Assembly (NCBI RefSeq): GCF_000935125.1
Contig: NZ_JRKI01000061.1
Location: forward strand, 1-64,000
Direction: 5' to 3'
Source of the DNA: Streptomyces natalensis ATCC 27448
GTDB lineage: Bacteria > Actinomycetota > Actinomycetes > Streptomycetales > Streptomycetaceae
DNA length: 64,000 nucleotides
The translations under genes and the position numbers were made by a program. This document shows positions 12,460 through 20,985 of this stretch, one piece after another. Under the pieces are notes generated by a model, which made no database searches, had not been told where the DNA came from, and worked only from the letters and a program-made list of their open reading frames with translations. Each line of letters starts with the position of its first letter. Position 1 is the stretch's first letter.

Positions 12460-15400
12460 GTGAGCGTTGTCATCGTCAAGCGCCCGCCCCGCGCGCTGCC
12501 ACCTGAAGTCCCCTCCGAGGAGGTGACACTTGAGGCACCGCCGGAACTTCCCCGCGAAGGGGAGCCGGAGAACCTCTTTATGACCTTTATGCCCATGATG
12601 GGCATGGCGTCATCAGCGGGGTTTTTGTTCATGGGCAATCAGCCGTTCATGAAAATCATGGGCGGCTTTATGGTGGCGTCCACTCTGGCAATGGCGATCA
12701 TGCAGATCGTCAAAGCCCGCCAGGGCCCTTCCGGACAAATGGTCCAGGAGCGCCAGGATTACCTCAAGTACCTGACGCAGAAGCGGAAAGAGGTACGCCG
12801 CACCGCGCGCAAGCAGCGCGACGCCCAGCTCTACATCCACCCGGATCCGGCCCAGTTGTGGTCGATCGTGGCCGAGGGCAAACGGGTATGGGAACGCCGG
12901 GCGACCGACCCCGACTTCGGGCAGGTACGCCTCGGGCTCGGGCCGCAGCAGCTGGCCACCCCGCTGAGGGCTCCGGAGACCGCCCCGGTCGACGAGCTGG
13001 AGCCGCTCACCGCGCATGCGATGAAGGAATTCCTGGACAAGCACGGGCAGTTGGACAGCCTGCCGCTTGCCGTCTCGCTGCGCGCCTTCTATCACTTGAC
13101 CGTCTCCGGTGACCCGGACACGGTCTACGGCGCCTCCCGGGCGATCCTCGCCCAGCTGTGCACCCTGCACTCCCCCGAGGACCTGGTCGTGGCGGTCGTC
13201 GCCGCGCCCGGTGCGCAGGCGGAGTGGGAGTGGACGAAGTGGCTGCCGCAGGTGCAGCACAAGAGCACCGACGGCGCCGGCAGCCGCCGGATGGTCGTCG
13301 GCGACCTCGGCGAGATCGAGGAGCTGCTGGCGGAGGAGCTCGACGGACGCGGGCGGTTCAACCCGCAGGGCACCCCGGTGACCGACACCCCGCACGTGAT
13401 CATCGTGCTGGACGGCGGCGATGTGCCGATGGACTCGGTGATCGCCGGGGCCGAGGGCCTTCAGGGCGTCACCATCCTGGAGGTCGTGCCGGGCGACCTG
13501 GACGAGGTCCGCGGTGGTCTGGCCGTCCAGGTGTGGCCGGGCAAGCTGGTGCTGGAGTCGGCGAGCGGTGCGGTCTACCACGGTGTGTGCGACACCCTCT
13601 CGATTCCCGAGGCGGAGTCGCTGGCGCGTCAGCTCGCGCCGCTGCGGGCCGGTGCCGGCTCGGACGGCGAGGATCCGCTGCTGTCCTCCATGGACTTCAC
13701 CGACCTGCTCAACATCGGCGACGCCGGTTCCCTGGACGTCTCGCGCACCTGGCGGCCCCGGACGCTGGCCGAGCGGCTGCGCGTCCCGCTCGGTGTCGAC
13801 AAGGACGGCCAGCCCGTCATGCTCGACATCAAGGAAGCCTCGCAGCAGGGCATGGGCCCGCACGGCCTGTGTGTCGGTGCGACCGGTTCCGGTAAGTCCG
13901 AGGTGCTGCGCACCCTGGTGCTCGCCCTCGCGGTGACGCACTCCTCCGAGACGCTCAACTTCATCCTCGCCGACTTCAAGGGTGGCGCCACCTTCACCGG
14001 TATGTCGGAGATGCCGCACGTCGCGGCCGTCATCACCAACCTCGGTGAGGACGTCACCCTGATCGACCGCATGCGCGACTCGATCACCGGTGAGCTCCAG
14101 CGCCGTCAGGAGCTGCTGCGCTCGGCGGGCAACTACGCGAACATCACCGACTACGAGAAGGCGCGTGCCGCGGGTGCCCCGCTGGAGCCGCTGCCGTCGC
14201 TGGTGATGATCATCGACGAGTTCTCCGAACTGCTGGCCGCCAAGCCCGACTTCATCGAGATGTTCATCCAGATCGGCCGTATCGGCCGTTCGATGGGTGT
14301 GCACATGCTGCTCGCCTCGCAGCGTCTGGAAGAGGGCAAGCTGCGCGGTCTGGACACGTTCCTGTCCTACCGGCTGGGTCTGCGGACGTTCTCCGCGGCC
14401 GAGTCGCGGACCGCGATCGGTGTGCCGGACGCCTACCACCTGCCGAACGTTCCCGGTTCCGGCATCCTGAAGTACGACACCGAGACGATGGTGCAGTTCA
14501 AGGCCGCGTACGTCTCCGGTACCTACCGCGGTCCCGGTGGCGGCGGCCGCGGCGGCAGCGGCGGCGGGTCGACGCAGATGCCGGTGCCGTTCACCGCGGC
14601 CCCGGTGATCGAGCAGATCATCGAAGAGCCCGTCATCGAGGTGGACGAGCCGGAGATCGACGACGCGCTGGCCGACACCGTGCTGGACGTCATGGTCCAG
14701 CGCATGCAGGGCCAGGGCCCGCCGGCGCACCAGGTGTGGCTGCCTCCGCTGGAGGAGGCCCCGACGGTCAACCAGCTGCTGCCGACTCTCGCGGTCACGC
14801 CCGAACGGGGCGTGCACGCGGCGGAGTACACCGCGCTCGGCAAGCTCGTGGTGCCGGTCGCGCTGGTGGACAAGCCGTTCGAGCAGCGGCGTGACGTGAT
14901 GTACCTGGACTTCTCCGCCGGTGCCGGTCACGGTCTGGTCGTGGGTGGTCCGCAGTCCGGCAAGTCGACCCTGATCCGGTCCACCATCGCCTCGTTCGCG
15001 CTCACCCACACCCCGTCCGAGGTGCAGTTCTACTGCCTCGACTTCGGCGGCGGCGGCATGCTGACGATGGAGGGCCTGCCGCACGTCGGCGGGGTCGCCT
15101 CGCGTCTGGACGCGGAGAAGGTCCGCCGTACGGTCGCCGAGGTCGTCGGCATCCTCAACGAGCGCGAGGAGTTCTTCCGGGCCAACAGCATCGACTCGAT
15201 CGGGACCTACCGCCAGCGGCGGGCCTCGGGCGCCTTCCCCGACCAGAAGTGGGGCGACGTCTTCCTGATCATCGATGGCTGGGGCACGTTCAAGACCGAC
15301 TACGAGCAGATGGACCCGGTGATCCTGGACATCGCCGCCCGCGGTCTCGGTTTCGGTGTCCACCTGATCCTCGGCGCCGCCCGCTACACCGAGGTCCGGC

Positions 15401-16416
15401 CCGCGCTGCGCGACCAGCTCCTCAACCGTGTGGAGCTGCGCCTGGGTGACCCGATGGAGTCGGAGTTCGACCGCAAGCGCGCGGAGAACGTCCCGATGGG
15501 CAAGCCCGGCCGCGGTCTGTCCCCGGAGAAGCTCGACTTCCTGGCGGCGCTGCCGCGGATGGACGGGATGAGCGACCCGGAGACGATCAGCGACGGCATC
15601 GCCAACCTGGTGCAGACGGTCAGCGAGAACTGGCAGCACGAGCCCGCCCCCAAGGTGCGGATGCTGCCCACGATGCTGCACGTCAACGAGCTGCCCAAGG
15701 GCAGCGACTACCCGGATCACGGCATCGCGATCGGTGTCGACGAGACCACGCTCTCGCCGGCGTTCATCGACTTCGAGACCGACCCGCTGCTGGTCATCTA
15801 CGGCGAGAGCGAGTCCGGAAAGTCGTCGCTGCTGCGGCTGCTCGCCAAGCAGATCGCCGAGCGGTACCCGTCCGACAAGGCGCTCATGGTGGTCGGCGAC
15901 TACCGCCGCGCCATGCTCGGCGAGCTGCCCGAGAGCCATCTGTACAAGTACTGCGCCGCGGGCCCGCAGCTCCAGGAGGTCATCAGCGGCCTGGCCGGTT
16001 CGCTCGGCCGCCGGATGCCCGGACCGGACGTCACACCGGAGCAGCTGCGCAACCGCAGCTGGTACGACCTGCCGGACGCGTTCATCATCATCGACGACTA
16101 CGACCTGGTGGCGACCAGCAGCGGCAACCCGCTGATGCCGCTGGTCGAGTACCTGCCGTTCGCCCGTGACGTGGGTCTGCGCGTGATCATCGCGCGCAGC
16201 TCCTCGGGCGCCGGACGGTCGTCGTTCGAGCCCGTGATGCAGCGCACCAAGGAGCTCGGCGCACAGGGCCTGATCCTCTCCGCCGACCCGGCGGAGGGCC
16301 CGCTGATGGGCAACATCAAGGGTCAGTCGCTGACGCCCGGCCGGGCCACGTTCATCACGCGTAAGCGCGGTGCGCAGCTGGTCCAGACGGGCTGGCTGCC
16401 GGGCCAGGGCCAGTAA
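12460..16416 (+). CDS. eccC: T7SS FtsK/SpoIIIE-type ATPase EccC
   Basis: EccC, 1318 aa, the motor and substrate receptor of the ESX system, as one chain (EccCa+EccCb fused). Two membrane helices lie at about 39-84. Three P-loop modules follow: Walker A G473-ATGSGK-S480 with Walker B IIDE (D586/E587); GGPQSGKS (829-836) with IIDG (D939/G940, no Glu); and GESESGKS (1115-1122) with IIDD (1212-1213). Only module 1 has a canonical Glu, consistent with the known picture that modules 2 and 3 bind nucleotide and substrate. A Gly-rich linker lies near 690. GTG start; a second strand partner is eccD. Confidence 0.96.
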   Translation: MSVVIVKRPPRALPPEVPSEEVTLEAPPELPREGEPENLFMTFMPMMGMASSAGFLFMGNQPFMKIMGGFMVASTLAMAIMQIVKARQGPSGQMVQERQDYLKYLTQKRKEVRRTARKQRDAQLYIHPDPAQLWSIVAEGKRVWERRATDPDFGQVRLGLGPQQLATPLRAPETAPVDELEPLTAHAMKEFLDKHGQLDSLPLAVSLRAFYHLTVSGDPDTVYGASRAILAQLCTLHSPEDLVVAVVAAPGAQAEWEWTKWLPQVQHKSTDGAGSRRMVVGDLGEIEELLAEELDGRGRFNPQGTPVTDTPHVIIVLDGGDVPMDSVIAGAEGLQGVTILEVVPGDLDEVRGGLAVQVWPGKLVLESASGAVYHGVCDTLSIPEAESLARQLAPLRAGAGSDGEDPLLSSMDFTDLLNIGDAGSLDVSRTWRPRTLAERLRVPLGVDKDGQPVMLDIKEASQQGMGPHGLCVGATGSGKSEVLRTLVLALAVTHSSETLNFILADFKGGATFTGMSEMPHVAAVITNLGEDVTLIDRMRDSITGELQRRQELLRSAGNYANITDYEKARAAGAPLEPLPSLVMIIDEFSELLAAKPDFIEMFIQIGRIGRSMGVHMLLASQRLEEGKLRGLDTFLSYRLGLRTFSAAESRTAIGVPDAYHLPNVPGSGILKYDTETMVQFKAAYVSGTYRGPGGGGRGGSGGGSTQMPVPFTAAPVIEQIIEEPVIEVDEPEIDDALADTVLDVMVQRMQGQGPPAHQVWLPPLEEAPTVNQLLPTLAVTPERGVHAAEYTALGKLVVPVALVDKPFEQRRDVMYLDFSAGAGHGLVVGGPQSGKSTLIRSTIASFALTHTPSEVQFYCLDFGGGGMLTMEGLPHVGGVASRLDAEKVRRTVAEVVGILNEREEFFRANSIDSIGTYRQRRASGAFPDQKWGDVFLIIDGWGTFKTDYEQMDPVILDIAARGLGFGVHLILGAARYTEVRPALRDQLLNRVELRLGDPMESEFDRKRAENVPMGKPGRGLSPEKLDFLAALPRMDGMSDPETISDGIANLVQTVSENWQHEPAPKVRMLPTMLHVNELPKGSDYPDHGIAIGVDETTLSPAFIDFETDPLLVIYGESESGKSSLLRLLAKQIAERYPSDKALMVVGDYRRAMLGELPESHLYKYCAAGPQLQEVISGLAGSLGRRMPGPDVTPEQLRNRSWYDLPDAFIIIDDYDLVATSSGNPLMPLVEYLPFARDVGLRVIIARSSSGAGRSSFEPVMQRTKELGAQGLILSADPAEGPLMGNIKGQSLTPGRATFITRKRGAQLVQTGWLPGQGQ

Positions 16417-16430
16417 CCGGTCACCCGCAC

Positions 16431-16476
16431 AACGGCGGTGGGGCGTCCCTCCCAGGAGGGGCGCCCCACCGCCGTT
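16431..16476. terminator. Bidirectional terminator after eccC
   Basis: A perfect 15-bp stem (16431-16445 with 16462-16476) between converging genes, followed on the + strand by a short T-run. It probably serves both eccC and the gene at 16538. Confidence 0.85.
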
Positions 16477-16537
16477 TCGTTTCTGTGGTGGGTGCTGCGC
16501 GTCCGGAGCCGTCCGGAGGCGCAGCACACCGTACGGG

Positions 16538-17245
16538 TCAGCCGAACGCGCCGTGCCGGCCGGTGTCCGGGGTGGTGGCCGCCGGGCCCTTCGCCGGCTG
16601 GTCCTTCGACTGCTTCGCGGAAGCAGGTGCCGCAGCCGGAGCGGGCGCGGGAGCCGGTGCCGCCTCCGGGACGCCCGGCTCGCTCCGTACGCCCTTGGCG
16701 AGGCCCTCGCCGCCGCGCGTCTTGGCCTCGCCGTCCTTGGCCCCTCCGAACGGATCGGACCCGTGGGCGGCCGCGGAGGTCTCCCACTGGTGCGTGACGA
16801 CCGGTCCCTGGCGCTGGCCGCCACCGCCCTTGCCGCCGCGCTTGGAAAAGGCGCTGCCCAGGCCGTTGGCGAGCTGCCCGAACGCCATGAAGCCGTAGGT
16901 CGTCGACCCGTTGCCGGACGACGACTGCGCACCGCCGGCGTTCTGCGGCGCGGCGTGGTCCTGGTCGTCCTTGTGCTCGTCCGGATGGCCGTCCTGCTGC
17001 GAGGCGGCGTTGTCGAGGTCCGCGGCGGCCAGTTCGAAGGCCGGCAGCGAATCGTCGACGGACCGCCTGAGGCCGTGCCACTCCGCGGCGAACCCTTCAC
17101 CCGCCGGACCGTGCCAGTTGGCCGCCGCCGCGGCGCCGACATGGCGGTCCAGATCGCGGACCATGCCGTCCAGGTGCTTGCCCATCTCGCGCCAGCCGGC
17201 CGCCGCTTCGTGCAGCGCCTCGGGGTTACGTCGTCGCTCGCTCAC
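16538..17245 (-). CDS. WXG-fold protein with disordered tail
   Basis: 235 aa. Residues 1-85 are a helical hairpin with W44-H45-G46 at the turn, the same position as in the EsxA/EsxB proteins of this locus. The remainder is low complexity (Gly/Gln, then Ala-Pro repeats), ending G-R-H-G-A-F-G. No transmembrane helix or signal peptide. Its GTG overlaps the stop of the upstream gene as GTGA, so the pair at 17242-17568 and this gene should be made together, perhaps as a heterodimer. It is a candidate T7SS substrate or chaperone. Confidence 0.75.
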   Translation of the reverse strand: MSERRRNPEALHEAAAGWREMGKHLDGMVRDLDRHVGAAAAANWHGPAGEGFAAEWHGLRRSVDDSLPAFELAAADLDNAASQQDGHPDEHKDDQDHAAPQNAGGAQSSSGNGSTTYGFMAFGQLANGLGSAFSKRGGKGGGGQRQGPVVTHQWETSAAAHGSDPFGGAKDGEAKTRGGEGLAKGVRSEPGVPEAAPAPAPAPAAAPASAKQSKDQPAKGPAATTPDTGRHGAFG

Positions 17246-17568
17246 TTCATGCCCCCCTGCTTCTCGACGCTCCGCAGGGCGTCGACCAGCTCCTCCTCGG
17301 CCGCATGCACATTGGCGACCGTCTCCTTGATGCCGCTGCCGACCTCCGCGAGCCGCTTTTGCAGCTGGGTGAGGGCCTGCTCGGCCTCCTCGTACAGCTC
17401 ACGGTACGGCCGGGCCGCCTCGTCGCTGCCGAATCCGTCCCGCAGCGCCTCGGCGTCCGCCCGCCGTCTGAATGCGGCAAGCTGCCGGCTCAGTTCTTCT
17501 GCGCGGATCTCGAAGGACGCACCGAGCTGGTGCAACTCCTCCGTACTGAGCCGGACTTCGTCGGACAT
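17242..17568 (-). CDS. WXG100-like helical protein, partner of 16538
   Basis: 108 aa, almost wholly helical, Glu/Ala/Arg-rich with heptad-like leucines. A G-F-G turn near residue 46 stands where WXG would be. It starts at ATG 17568 with GGGGAG upstream; the longer frame to 17607 has no ribosome site. Size and two-helix pattern match WXG100/EspC-type proteins, but the Trp is missing, as in one member of some Esx heterodimers. It is translationally coupled to the WHG protein downstream. Confidence 0.7.
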   Translation of the reverse strand: MSDEVRLSTEELHQLGASFEIRAEELSRQLAAFRRRADAEALRDGFGSDEAARPYRELYEEAEQALTQLQKRLAEVGSGIKETVANVHAAEEELVDALRSVEKQGGMK

Positions 17569-17805
17569 TTTTTCTCCCCGAATTGAATGACAGCTACCTG
17601 CCAACATCGCCTCAGGTCTAGCACACCCGCAATAGGGCGTAACGCCGGTGCCGAACAGCGGCCGGGCGGAACGCCGAATGCACCCGGAGCAATATGCGGC
17701 AATACCGACAACCCCACCTTGACGACCCGTTCGCGTCCTTCCTTACACTCAGGACACCGGGGCGGCACATGCGGTTGCTGCGACATTACGTCCGAGGGGG
17801 CAGGG

Positions 17806-18210
17806 ATGAGTAACGAGCGGGAGATCCAGGACGAGGACCTGATGGATGTCGCCCATGACCCGGAGCAGGCAGCACGGCTGCGCAAGGCGCTGAAGGTCCT
17901 GGAGTCGAACCCCAACGTGGGCGGCAAGCTCCAGGAGATGGCCAAGGAGGTGCTCTCCGGCCGGATCAGCATGAAGGACGCCATCGAGACGCCGGGCTAC
18001 ATGGACGCACTCGGCGACCGGCTCGACACGATCCGGCAGGCGGCGGAGAACCAGACGCCGGAGGAGCGCGAGGAGGCCCGCGCGAAGTTCGCCGCCTGGC
18101 AGCGCGAGCAGGAGGCGAAGGAGGAAGAGGAGCGCGCCGAGCGCGACGCCCCGTCACGGGGCTTCGTCACCGGCTCCTCGCGGCGGGGCGGACCCAGCCA
18201 CCGGCGCTGA
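17806..18210 (+). CDS. Charged coiled-coil protein, unknown
   Basis: 134 aa, not recognised. It starts at ATG 17806 behind GAGGGGGCAGGG. The first 70 residues are amphipathic helices with an M-K-D-A-I-E-T-P-G-Y block; residues 85-120 are a Glu/Arg-rich probable coiled coil; the tail is Ser/Arg/Gly-rich. It is divergent from the 17242 gene with a 237-bp gap and ends before a 9-bp tandem repeat and a long hairpin. Its setting suggests a T7SS accessory, nothing more. Confidence 0.6.
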   Translation: MSNEREIQDEDLMDVAHDPEQAARLRKALKVLESNPNVGGKLQEMAKEVLSGRISMKDAIETPGYMDALGDRLDTIRQAAENQTPEEREEARAKFAAWQREQEAKEEEERAERDAPSRGFVTGSSRRGGPSHRR

Positions 18211-18268
18211 TCTCCGCAAGCGGAACGGAAACCCGCGCAAAGAGCGCAAAGATCTCAAAGAGTTCGGG

Positions 18269-18304
18269 GATCACAGGGATCACAGGGATCACAGGGATCA
18301 CAAC
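18269..18304. repeat. 9-bp tandem repeat, four units
   Basis: The unit GATCACAGG occurs three times exactly (18269-18295) and a fourth time as GATCACAAC (18296-18304), in the 3' spacer after the gene ending at 18210. Confidence 0.85.
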
Positions 18305-18318
18305 TCCGATACGGCGAC

Positions 18319-18373
18319 ACGGAAGAAAGCAGATCGGCCCGCGGAGAATTCGGGCGGATCTGCTTTCTTCCGT
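18319..18373 (+). terminator. 17-bp hairpin terminator
   Basis: Perfect 17-bp stem (18319-18335 with 18357-18373) enclosing 21 nt that can itself pair CCCG with CGGG. Its A-rich/T-rich ends give a T-rich 3' arm on the + strand. It should terminate the 17806-18210 gene. Confidence 0.8.
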
Positions 18374-18477
18374 ACGTGGCGATCCCGGCTGCGCCGGTGG
18401 CTTGTGGGGCGGGCTCCGCCCGGAACATAAGATCGAGCCGGTACACGCAGGAATCCACGAAGGTGGAGACGGGATTG

Positions 18478-20493
18478 ATGGGGGACGAGGAAGCGATGAG
18501 CGCCGCAGAGGGAGCCATGAGCGCTCCCCGCTACGCACCGCATCCCTACGTCGGCGGGCGCACCGCCGCGCTCCGCGCACTCGCCGCCTGGCGGATGTGC
18601 TGGCCCGGCGCTCCCCGCGTCATCGCCCTCACCGGAAACCCGGGCAGCGGCCGCTCGCGCCTGCTCACCGGCTTCCTGATGATGTGCGACCCCGAACACC
18701 GCAAGAAGCTGCCGCTGTACGACCTGGACCCGGCCACCGTGCCGCCGGATCTCCCCGCACCCGCCGTGCCCGGCCCCGCGGGGCGCACCGCGGCCCAGGT
18801 GCTGGAGCTCCTCGCCGATCACTTCGGCCTCGACGCGGCCCGCAGTGAAGACATCTTCACCGAACTCGCCGCTCTTGAAGAGCCGGTGAGCATCGTGGTC
18901 CCGGACGTCGACCGGGCCGGGCCGGTACGCGCCGCCGACGAGCCGGCCCGCCTCGTCGCGGACGTGCTCAAACCGCTCGCCGCCCTCAAGACGGTCCAGC
19001 TGCTGGCCGATGTGCCGCGCGCACTCGCCGCGGAGCTGGCCGACGCGCTGCCGAGCGGCCAGGCGCAGATCATCGACCTGGATGCGGCCGAGTGGGCCGA
19101 CCCCGAGGGCCTGGTGCGGCACGCCGAGACCGCCCTCGGCGACGCCGCCGGAGCGGCGCCGGAACTCCCGTACACCACCGACCCGGTGGCCCGCCGGGCG
19201 CTCGCCGAGGCGATGGCCGGGCGGGCGGACGGCAGCCACCTGACCGTCCGGCTGGGCGTGCAGTCGCTGCTGACGGCGCCCGACGGCTTCGACCCGGCGG
19301 ACGCCTCCCTGCTGCCCGGCAGCATCGGCGAGGCGCTCGATCTGCACGCCCGCCGGCTGGGCTCCGATCCGCAGACCCTGCGGTCGGTCCTGACGCCGCT
19401 CGCCTTCGCCGAGGGCGCGGGGCTGCCGGCCCGGCTGCTGGCGCCGCTGGCGAGTGCCGTCGCGGGGCGGGACATGAGCCGGGAGGTCGCCGAGGGGATG
19501 CTGCTCGCGGCGCCGTTCATCGAGCCGGTTGCGGACACGGCGGACGAGGCCGACGTCGAGGACGTTTCCGGCTCCGGCGACGGTCCGGCCGCCGACCGCC
19601 CCCTGCTGCGCCTGATACACCCCGCCATCGCCGACGACATCCGCTCCGGTCTGCCGGACCCCCAGGACGCCCAGGCCAGAATCGCCATGGCGCTGCTGGA
19701 GGCGGTGCCCGAGCAGGACTGGTCCCGGGCCGACCCGTACGTCCGCGACCACCTCGCGGCGCACACCCTTGAGGCCGGTCTGCTCCCCCAACTCCTCACC
19801 GACCCGGGCCTGTTCGCGCATGCCGACCCGGTGGTGCTGCGGGCCGCCGTCGAGGCCGTACCGCTGGAGCAGCTGGGCGCACCGGCCCGTACGTATCTGC
19901 GGACCGCGCCGCTGCTCACCCGCTCGCAGGCGCCGGTGGTGATGCGGGCGGCGCTGCTGGAGACCGCGTTCGTCGAGGACGGGCTCGGTCCGCACGCGGA
20001 CGCGCTGCACACCCTCGGACTCGGACTGCCCTGGCGCACCCTGTGGAGCGTCCCGCTGGCCGGTGTGGCCGCGGTGACGACGGGGCTGCTGCCCCCGGAG
20101 GGCGAGGGCGCCGACGCGCGCCCGGTGGCGGCCTTCCTCGTGCCCGAGGGCACCCCGGGCTCCCGTCCGAGGCCGGGCGGGGGCAAGGGGGCGCTGCTGC
20201 TCCATGATCTGCTGCGGGCCGGTCACGTCGACGCCGACCCTGCACGGGTGCAGCGGCCGTCGCAGGAGGCGGCCGAGGCGGCGCCGTACGGCTTCAGTCC
20301 GGGCGCCGACTCTCTGCGGGTGTGGGACCGGCCCAGCCGGGAGGTGGTGACGGTGGTGCTCTCCGACACCCCGTTCACCGGCGCCGACCTCTCACCCGAC
20401 GGCGTCCTGGTCCTGGCCACCGGGCTCGGCGTGACGGCGCGTCAGATCCTTGCGACCGTGCCCGGCGGCGGGCCGCACCACGGCGCTGGATGA
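18478..20493 (+). CDS. P-loop NTPase-like protein, likely frameshifted at 3' end
   Basis: 671 aa. A P-loop (G53-NPGSGR-S60) has Arg in place of the invariant Lys, so ATP hydrolysis is doubtful. A long helical middle follows, with no recognised repeats, then a short WD-like segment near the end (S-L-R-V-W-D-R-P, L-S-P-D-G). It resembles the NTPase plus beta-propeller regulators of actinobacteria in outline. The last residues lose that pattern; the next frame continues in sensible codons (T-A-L-D-D-Q-G-N-R-W-S-L) to a stop at 20578, which suggests a one-base shift near 20430-20480. ATG 18478 has GGTGGAG upstream; ATG 18496 is the alternative. Confidence 0.7.
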   Translation: MGDEEAMSAAEGAMSAPRYAPHPYVGGRTAALRALAAWRMCWPGAPRVIALTGNPGSGRSRLLTGFLMMCDPEHRKKLPLYDLDPATVPPDLPAPAVPGPAGRTAAQVLELLADHFGLDAARSEDIFTELAALEEPVSIVVPDVDRAGPVRAADEPARLVADVLKPLAALKTVQLLADVPRALAAELADALPSGQAQIIDLDAAEWADPEGLVRHAETALGDAAGAAPELPYTTDPVARRALAEAMAGRADGSHLTVRLGVQSLLTAPDGFDPADASLLPGSIGEALDLHARRLGSDPQTLRSVLTPLAFAEGAGLPARLLAPLASAVAGRDMSREVAEGMLLAAPFIEPVADTADEADVEDVSGSGDGPAADRPLLRLIHPAIADDIRSGLPDPQDAQARIAMALLEAVPEQDWSRADPYVRDHLAAHTLEAGLLPQLLTDPGLFAHADPVVLRAAVEAVPLEQLGAPARTYLRTAPLLTRSQAPVVMRAALLETAFVEDGLGPHADALHTLGLGLPWRTLWSVPLAGVAAVTTGLLPPEGEGADARPVAAFLVPEGTPGSRPRPGGGKGALLLHDLLRAGHVDADPARVQRPSQEAAEAAPYGFSPGADSLRVWDRPSREVVTVVLSDTPFTGADLSPDGVLVLATGLGVTARQILATVPGGGPHHGAG

Positions 20494-20670
20494 CCAGGGC
20501 AACCGATGGTCACTGGTCGGCGAGGCAGATGTGGCACGGGTTGTTCTGAGCCACCGCGAGGCGTCGAGAGACTTGTGAAATTCGGGTGGTCGATGTCACC
20601 CCCTGGCGCCTTGAACCGAAGAAGCGTCAGTACGATGAGAGTTCACGTTCGCTTATGAAGGGTACCTGAC

Positions 20671-20985
20671 ATGGGGGACTCCGGGTTTCGGGTTGATCAC
20701 GAAACAATCGGAAGTTATGCGTCAACGGTCCAAGCACAGATGGAGCAGCTCAGCCAGATCCAGTCCGCGGTATCGGCCATCCGCCTCTCGTCCACCGCAT
20801 TCGGCCACCTGCCGAACGCCCAGAACCTGGCCGAGCAGTACAACGAGCACGCGGACGCGAGTCGGCAGAACCTCTCCGACCTCGTGGACGCCCTGTCGAA
20901 CACGGCAGACGGACTCACGTACACCGCGCAGAACTATGCCGAGCATGACCGTGAGGTCAGCGCTACCTTCGTGCGGGGTGCGTGA
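20671..20985 (+). CDS. EspC/DUF2580-like T7SS protein
   Basis: 104 aa, two amphipathic helices, no signal peptide. It matches the DUF2580/EspC type of T7SS-associated protein in size and pattern (G-F-R-V-D near the start, a mid-protein turn with F44-G45-H46). It carries the C-terminal secretion motif YxxxD as Y89-A-E-H-D93. ATG at 20671. Its stop overlaps the next start as TGATG, so it is likely made with the Pro-rich protein that follows, perhaps as its partner. Confidence 0.8.
   Translation: MGDSGFRVDHETIGSYASTVQAQMEQLSQIQSAVSAIRLSSTAFGHLPNAQNLAEQYNEHADASRQNLSDLVDALSNTADGLTYTAQNYAEHDREVSATFVRGA

Noticed and set aside
12613-17142. 1509-codon open frame on the minus strand
   Set aside because: It is the antisense of eccC, kept open by GC bias. 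Residues are low-complexity R/G/D and no ribosome site is seen.
18269-18304. Possible CRISPR-like array
   Set aside because: Units are 9 bp with no spacers; simple tandem repeat and no cas genes in the window.
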